A DNA stretch of 9,172 bases, from positions 1 through 9,172 of the forward strand of contig JAIRXT010000055.1 of the NCBI GenBank assembly GCA_031268125.1, given 5' to 3'. The position numbers were made by a program, and so were the translations under genes. Positions 5,025-9,172 of this stretch are shown here, piece by piece. Source of the stretch: Treponema sp. (GTDB taxonomy: Bacteria > Spirochaetota > Spirochaetia > Treponematales > Breznakiellaceae). Numbering within the stretch: position 1 is the first letter of the stretch; every line of letters starts with the position of its first letter. The notes beneath the pieces were generated by a model. The model did no database searches. It was not told the origin of the DNA and saw nothing but the letters and a program-made list of their open reading frames with translations.

Positions 5025-6701
5025 CTACCGGCCTTCCAGCCGCCGCAGTTCCAGCCGGGCGGCCAGATTATCCGGGTTAAGGTCCAGGCTGTAGTGCAGG
5101 GCCCGGCGGCTGTCCTCCACCCGGCCCAGGCTGCGCAGACAGCCGGCAATGTGCAGTTGGAGGCGGCTTGCGGCCTGTTTGTCTTCTACCCGGCCGGTGG
5201 CGGTTTCGTAACATTCCAGGGCGGGGAACGGAGCATGGCGGCTCTCCAGAATAAGGCCCAGGTTGGCGTCCGCCTGCCAGAGCCTGCGGTTTTCCGGGTC
5301 CGGCGTCCGTAGCAGTTCCTCCGCCTGATCCAGGCTGCCGGTTTCCATGTACCGGAGCGCGGCGGCCAGGTCCAGCCAGGGGCCCCGGATATTCCGGTAT
5401 CCGGCGGTTTTTATCAGCATGGCCGCCTCTTCGTAGCGGTGCTGATAGGCAAAGTACCAGACCGCCCACTGGTAAAGCCGGCTGTCCTGGGGATGCCGGC
5501 CCAGGAGCATCCAGGTCTCCGCCACCGTCCGGTCCACCGTCCACAGTTCCGCCCGGCGGCGCAGAATCTCCAGGTCCATAAAGGCCGGCCCCGGTTCGTC
5601 CAGCAGGGCCAACGCCTCGTAGAGGGCCAGAGTCCGGGTATAGGCCGCCAGGCCGTATTGATACGACGGTTCCCCGGTTAACGCGGGGGGTCCCCTGGTG
5701 TTTATCAGGTTCAGCCAGGTGTCCCGCTCTTCCGGGGAGGGCGCCGTGGCGGCCAGGTTGTATATGCTGCGTATTTCGGATTCGGACGGGACCGCCCCGC
5801 CGGGCCTGCTCAGAGTCAGCCAGATATTCCTGGCGTTTTCGGGCCTTCTCCCCAGCCAAAGGGCGTCCGCCGAGCGGAGCAGGGATTTTTCGTCCGCCGC
5901 CCGGCTGAATATTTCCGCGGCCTGCAGGGGATTCCCAAAGTCGTAGTAGTATTCCCCCAGGAAATTCCGCAGTTCCGGGATCTCCGGCCGGGAAATCCCC
6001 AGGAGCTGGGCCTCTGCGCCCCGGTAATCCCCCTTCAAAAGCCGCAGTATGACCAGATCGGCGATAAGCCGGTCCCCGCTCTCTTTGGCCATGCCGGGGC
6101 GAATAAGGGGAAGCCCGGCGCTTAGCAGAGCCTCCCCCCGGTCCAGGGCCAGGGCGGGGCTGTTAAAATCCCCCGCCAGGATGGCAACGCCCAGGGCGAG
6201 GGGGCAGAGTCTGGTCTCGTTGATATGAGCCGTATAATCCCGGAGCATTCCGGCGCTTTCCGCCGTAACGGGAGACCCCTGCAGCAGGGCGGCGGCGGCC
6301 ACCGCAGCCAGAGGTTCCGACCAGGGGAAGGCGGCGGCGGCCCGGCGGCCGGAATCCTGGTAGTGGAGGAGCATCCGGGGGGAGACCCCGGCCAAGGCCC
6401 GGCGGCGCTTAAGCAGTGACAGCCAGGATTCCACCCCCCGGGCGCTTCGCTCCACCTTGTCCAGCAGGGCGCTCAGGGTGTCAAGCTGTCCGGGATCCGG
6501 GGGGGAGCCGCAGATCGAATCGTATTCCCGCAACAGGCGGTGGAAACTGTCCCCGGAAGAGGCGGAGGGAGAATCAAGGTAGTTCCGGTCCGGCCGCAGC
6601 CCCAAAAATATCAGAACGGCGCAGATAGACACGGAAAGCAGCGTTCCAAAAATGACAACCAGCCTGACGGAGAGCCCCGGGGCCCCGCCCCTTTTCATCA
6701 T
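5025..6701 (-). CDS. Membrane-anchored tetratricopeptide-repeat protein
   Basis: I place the start at the ATG at 6701, giving 558 residues. This is one base after the nusB stop (TAA-C-ATG). The longer open frame to 6776 lies wholly within nusB and adds a segment with no family look. Residues 12-35 form one hydrophobic segment after Lys3/Arg4/Arg13, an uncleaved signal anchor, so the bulk should lie outside the inner membrane. The rest is Ala/Leu-rich and helical, with TPR-like units such as 244-296 (YYYDFGNPLQAAEIFSRA) and 474-548 (ALECYETAT; LRSLGRVEDSRRALHYSLDLNPD). TPR arrays bind other proteins; the partner is unknown. It lies last in the foldase-nusB unit, and I recall a similar hypothetical protein at this place in T. 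pallidum. Spirochaetal envelope assembly is a plausible but unproven role. Cys27 has Ile at -1, so lipoprotein processing is unlikely. Confidence 0.85.
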   Translation of the reverse strand: MMKRGGAPGLSVRLVVIFGTLLSVSICAVLIFLGLRPDRNYLDSPSASSGDSFHRLLREYDSICGSPPDPGQLDTLSALLDKVERSARGVESWLSLLKRRRALAGVSPRMLLHYQDSGRRAAAAFPWSEPLAAVAAAALLQGSPVTAESAGMLRDYTAHINETRLCPLALGVAILAGDFNSPALALDRGEALLSAGLPLIRPGMAKESGDRLIADLVILRLLKGDYRGAEAQLLGISRPEIPELRNFLGEYYYDFGNPLQAAEIFSRAADEKSLLRSADALWLGRRPENARNIWLTLSRPGGAVPSESEIRSIYNLAATAPSPEERDTWLNLINTRGPPALTGEPSYQYGLAAYTRTLALYEALALLDEPGPAFMDLEILRRRAELWTVDRTVAETWMLLGRHPQDSRLYQWAVWYFAYQHRYEEAAMLIKTAGYRNIRGPWLDLAAALRYMETGSLDQAEELLRTPDPENRRLWQADANLGLILESRHAPFPALECYETATGRVEDKQAASRLQLHIAGCLRSLGRVEDSRRALHYSLDLNPDNLAARLELRRLEGR

Positions 6702-6702
6702 G

Positions 6703-7185
6703 TTACGCCCCGGAGGACCCCTGCAGGGTCCGCCGAATGCTGTCCAACACGCCGTTGATAAAGCGGAAGGAGTCATCGGTGCCGAATTCTCTTGAGATGC
6801 CGATGGCCTCGTTGATCACAATGGAGGGGGCCACATCGGTTTGAAACATCAGGGTATAGGTACTTATTCGCAAAATGGCAAGGTCCACACGGTTAAGCCG
6901 GCTAAAATCCCAGTTTTCCAGGTGTTTTTTAATCATCCGGTCTATACCGGCAATGTTTTCTATCGTGCCCGCGATAATAAGCCGGGAGAATCCCGAAATA
7001 TCTTCGTCCAGGGCGGCCTGTTTTTCCTTTTCCAGCCAGGAAAATTCCAAAAGCTCCTGCGGTACACTGGCTCCGGCCCCCTGGGAGAGATTCTTTGGGC
7101 CCTCTGCCCTGTTTTCCCCGGTGTTTGCTTCCCAGGAGTACAGGGCCTGGAAGGCCAGTATTCGTCCTTTTCTGCGGGATGCCAT
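6703..7185 (-). CDS. nusB: Transcription antitermination factor NusB
   Basis: NusB with NusE (S10) binds boxA RNA and supports antitermination of rRNA operons. The 160-residue protein opens RRKGRILAFQALYSWE, the basic RNA-binding helix. It carries the conserved core SRLNRVDLAILRISTYTLMF (about 94-113) and the signature VINEAIGISREFGTDDSFRFINGVLDSI (about 122-149). It is about 20 residues longer than the E. coli protein because of a polar insertion around residues 23-45. The ATG overlaps the stop of the upstream foldase gene by one base (TAATG), suggesting translational coupling, and the TPR gene follows after one base, so all three are probably one transcript. Confidence 0.95.
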   Translation of the reverse strand: MASRRKGRILAFQALYSWEANTGENRAEGPKNLSQGAGASVPQELLEFSWLEKEKQAALDEDISGFSRLIIAGTIENIAGIDRMIKKHLENWDFSRLNRVDLAILRISTYTLMFQTDVAPSIVINEAIGISREFGTDDSFRFINGVLDSIRRTLQGSSGA

Positions 7186-8252
7186 TACCAGTTCAGATAC
7201 TGCTCGTAGATTGTTACCGTGTTTCTTCCCCTCCGCAGTTCTTCAACCAATTCCGACATGGCCTGATTCAGAAGCCCCTGGGCCTGTTCGGACATAAGCC
7301 CCTGGCGGATATACTGCCTTACACTGACCGGAGTGGGATTCTCCGGGGCTATAATATCATCCAGTTCCAGGAATTTTTGCGACAGAATTTCGATCACCTT
7401 GATGATCAGATAGGCGTCCCCGTTTTCTATAAGGGAGGATACTTCCCCCTGTTTAAGGTTAAACGCGATGTTAAGAAAATTTTCCCCCAGCCTCTGCAAA
7501 TATTCCGCATTCCGTCTTATATAGACGCCGCGGGAGGAAACATAACCGCTCCCCCCGGCGGCGGCAACCCCCGCGCCGGAAGCGATTCCCCGTAAAACGG
7601 CCTCATCAAACTTGGCGGAGTTGGCGCCGATGTCCCGGACCAGACGGTCCGCCGTCTCCTTCGCCCTTGCCTTGGAACTGGAATCCGCCCCGAAAGGGAC
7701 CGAAATAAGGTTTAGCCGTACCATGTCCGGCCGCCGCAGCTCCGACTTGTTAAGATTGTACCACCGGGTAACATCTTCGTCGGTCGGCTCTTTGACAGCG
7801 GCGTTAATTTGGGCCTGTTTTTTTGACATTAGATATTTTTGTATCAACAATTCCCTGCTGGCCTGCTGCCGGACAAGGGGAGCGTTGCTGCCGGCATCCC
7901 GCAGAGCCTGGGCGTATTCGACGTCCGTAAGGGCCCGGCCCGCCTGCTGGGCCAGATAATCCTTTAACGCAGCGTCAATTTCGTTCTCCGACACGGTGAT
8001 CCGGTCCCGTTCCGCCGCCTGCAGCATAAGCCGCTGGTTGATCAACGCTTCCAGGGCTTCCCGCCGTTCAGCGACAGAAAAAGTCCTGCCCCGGGCCTGT
8101 TCCAGCGGGGCCAGCTCCGCCTTAAGCTGCCGTACCGTAATGGGGTCCTGCTTAATCAGATTGACCATAGCGACCGTCTGGGCATCGATTTGGGCGTACA
8201 GGGCGAAAAATCCGCCAAGACAAAGAACGGCGCCCATAAAAAATCGTTTCAT
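7185..8252 (-). CDS. Exported SurA/parvulin-like peptidyl-prolyl isomerase or periplasmic chaperone
   Basis: The start at ATG 8252 gives 355 residues and is preferred over a TTG two codons upstream because AAAGGA (8259-8264) lies 6 nt before the ATG. An N-terminal signal peptide (KRFF then a hydrophobic run ending LYA, about residue 20) implies export to the periplasm. A SurA_N-type helical region follows: DPITVRQLKAEL, then REALEALINQRLMLQAAERDRITVSENEID. The C-terminal half resembles a parvulin fold, with RLNLISVPFG, a Gly-rich GGSGYVSS, LNIAFNLKQGEVSSLIENGDAYLIIKV. The histidines typical of active parvulins (H-I-L near the first strand and H near the last) are not seen; they read LNLI and AYLII. 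The protein may therefore be a chaperone without isomerase activity. I recall the T. pallidum counterpart as TP1016 (Tpn39b). It heads the operon with nusB and the TPR gene. Confidence 0.85.
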   Translation of the reverse strand: MKRFFMGAVLCLGGFFALYAQIDAQTVAMVNLIKQDPITVRQLKAELAPLEQARGRTFSVAERREALEALINQRLMLQAAERDRITVSENEIDAALKDYLAQQAGRALTDVEYAQALRDAGSNAPLVRQQASRELLIQKYLMSKKQAQINAAVKEPTDEDVTRWYNLNKSELRRPDMVRLNLISVPFGADSSSKARAKETADRLVRDIGANSAKFDEAVLRGIASGAGVAAAGGSGYVSSRGVYIRRNAEYLQRLGENFLNIAFNLKQGEVSSLIENGDAYLIIKVIEILSQKFLELDDIIAPENPTPVSVRQYIRQGLMSEQAQGLLNQAMSELVEELRRGRNTVTIYEQYLNW

Positions 8253-8296
8253 AAACAATCCTTTTATCTAAAACCAATACGATAAAATGCGGTTAC

Positions 8297-8315
8297 GGCA
8301 GACTATACACCTGCC
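8297..8315. repeat. Inverted repeat GGCAG-N9-CTGCC in the foldase operon leader
   Basis: Two 5-bp arms with a 9-nt spacer lie 45-63 bp upstream of the SurA-like start, between the alaS terminator and the gene. The position fits an operator in the promoter region of the foldase-nusB-TPR operon. No clean -35/-10 pair was found here, so the promoter itself is not assigned. Confidence 0.3.
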
Positions 8316-8329
8316 TTATAGAGTATACG

Positions 8330-8349
8330 AAAAAAAAGAGCCCTTGGCT
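8330..8349 (-). terminator. Short intrinsic terminator at the end of alaS
   Basis: On the minus strand AGCC-AAG-GGCT forms a 4-bp stem that includes part of the alaS stop codon. It is followed, after TC-type bases, by a run of eight T (8330-8337). The stem is short, so efficiency may be low and some readthrough into the foldase operon is possible. Confidence 0.5.
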
Positions 8350-9172
8350 ATTCTAAAACCGCCCGGATTCTCCTGACCCCGGCGCTGGAACTCTGCTCTT
8401 TTTGGATTTTGAAGCCTCCCAGGGTCCCGGTTCGTTCCACATGGGGGCCTCCGCAGACCTCCCGGGAGAAGATTCCCGCGGCGGAATCCCCAATCGTGTA
8501 AACCTTAACCTGAGATTCGTACTTTTCCCCAAAAAGAGCGATAGCCCCGTTTTCCCTGGCCGCTTCCAGGCTCATTACCGCCATAGTTACCGGCAGATCC
8601 CGCCGAATCTGCTCGTTTACAATGTCCTCCGCCTTCTGAATCTCCTCTTGTGTCATGGGAGCCGGGTGGGAAAAATCGAAACGCATCCGTTCCGCGGTAA
8701 TGTTGGAACCCCTTTGGGCCACGTGGTCCCCCAGAACCATGCGCAGGGCCTTGTGGAGCAGGTGGGTGGCGGTATGGTACCTGGTGGCAATTTCGCTGTG
8801 GTCCTGCAGCCCCCCCTTAAAAGCCTGCTCCCCGCCGGCACGGGAAAGCTCCTGGTGTTTCTTGAAAGCCTCGTCAAATTCGGCCCGGTTCACCGTCATC
8901 CCCTGCTCGCCGGCCAGTTCCTCGGTCAATTCGATGGGGAAACCGTAGGTATCGTACAGTTTGAAGGCCAGCCGCCCGCTCATGATCTTCCGGGGATCTT
9001 TTAAGAGGTTAGGAAGGAGTTTTTCAAATTCATGCTCCCCCTTTTGCAGGGTCTCCAGGAACCGATCCTCCTCCTTGTCCAGCTCTTCGATGATAAAAGA
9101 ACGGTTTTCCGCCAGTTCCGGGTAGGGACCCTGAAACCTGTCCACGACAATCCCCGCCAGCGGGGAAAGAAG
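8348..9172 (-). CDS. alaS: Alanyl-tRNA synthetase, C-terminal part (5' end off window), lacking the C-Ala domain
   Basis: The 274 visible codons run unbroken to the window edge, so a GTG at 9145 is not the true start. Seen in order are the end of the tRNA-binding/aminoacylation region (KLYDTYGFPIELTEELAGE), then the editing domain with its zinc ligands: H-x3-H in HTATH (fragment residues 133 and 137) and CGGPH (Cys240, His244), plus GAIALFGEKY and the terminal GVRRIRAV. CGGPH replaces the more common CGGTH but keeps the Cys and His. The protein stops five residues after RRI, where most bacterial AlaS continue for more than 200 residues with the oligomerising C-Ala (DHHA1) domain. Short AlaS of about 600 residues is known in Borrelia and Treponema, so this is a lineage trait rather than damage. 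It charges tRNA-Ala and clears mischarged Ser/Gly. Confidence 0.96.
   Translation of the reverse strand, partial: LLSPLAGIVVDRFQGPYPELAENRSFIIEELDKEEDRFLETLQKGEHEFEKLLPNLLKDPRKIMSGRLAFKLYDTYGFPIELTEELAGEQGMTVNRAEFDEAFKKHQELSRAGGEQAFKGGLQDHSEIATRYHTATHLLHKALRMVLGDHVAQRGSNITAERMRFDFSHPAPMTQEEIQKAEDIVNEQIRRDLPVTMAVMSLEAARENGAIALFGEKYESQVKVYTIGDSAAGIFSREVCGGPHVERTGTLGGFKIQKEQSSSAGVRRIRAVLE

Noticed and set aside
6702..6776. Longer N-terminus for the TPR protein starting inside nusB
   Set aside because: The ATG at 6701 follows the nusB stop by one base and starts a proper signal anchor; the extra 25 residues are antisense-free shadow of the nusB 3' end in another frame.

Overview
The window looks like chromosomal DNA of a spirochaete, most likely a fairly GC-rich Treponema or relative of the termite-gut type. 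Three things point there: an alanyl-tRNA synthetase that stops right after its editing domain, as in Treponema and Borrelia; groES standing alone without groEL; and the minus-strand gene order alaS, SurA-like foldase, nusB, TPR protein, groES, sigma factor. From memory this order matches the TP1017 to TP1012 region of T. pallidum (not checked here).

Left end (1-1080) is accessory DNA. A reverse transcriptase on the minus strand runs off the window edge just after its YMDD box. Its recognisable N-terminus stops within a few bases of where a plus-strand, 5'-truncated IS1595-type transposase remnant begins. No normal start codon for the reverse transcriptase remains, so the junction looks like a rearrangement that damaged both genes. 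The AT-rich gap 1081-1336 holds a weak promoter, a direct repeat and a 14-bp perfect palindrome touching the start codon of a plus-strand MATE efflux transporter (1337-2701).

The core block (2706-9172) is entirely on the minus strand. Reading in transcription order: the alaS 3' end and a short terminator; then a tightly packed operon of a periplasmic SurA/parvulin-like protein, nusB and a membrane-anchored TPR protein, with overlaps or gaps of only 1 nt; then groES with its own strong sigma-70 promoter and a clear intrinsic terminator; then a group-2-like sigma-70 family factor followed 2 nt later by a HAD phosphatase.

The most interesting signal is a near-consensus sigma-54 (-24/-12) promoter just upstream of the sigma-factor gene, giving a predicted leader of about 22 nt with a good Shine-Dalgarno. 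An 8+8 inverted repeat lies about 190 bp further upstream, where an enhancer-binding protein would be expected. This suggests that a sigma-54 to sigma-70-family cascade, formally like the Borrelia RpoN-RpoS pathway, operates in this organism and also controls the co-transcribed HAD phosphatase.
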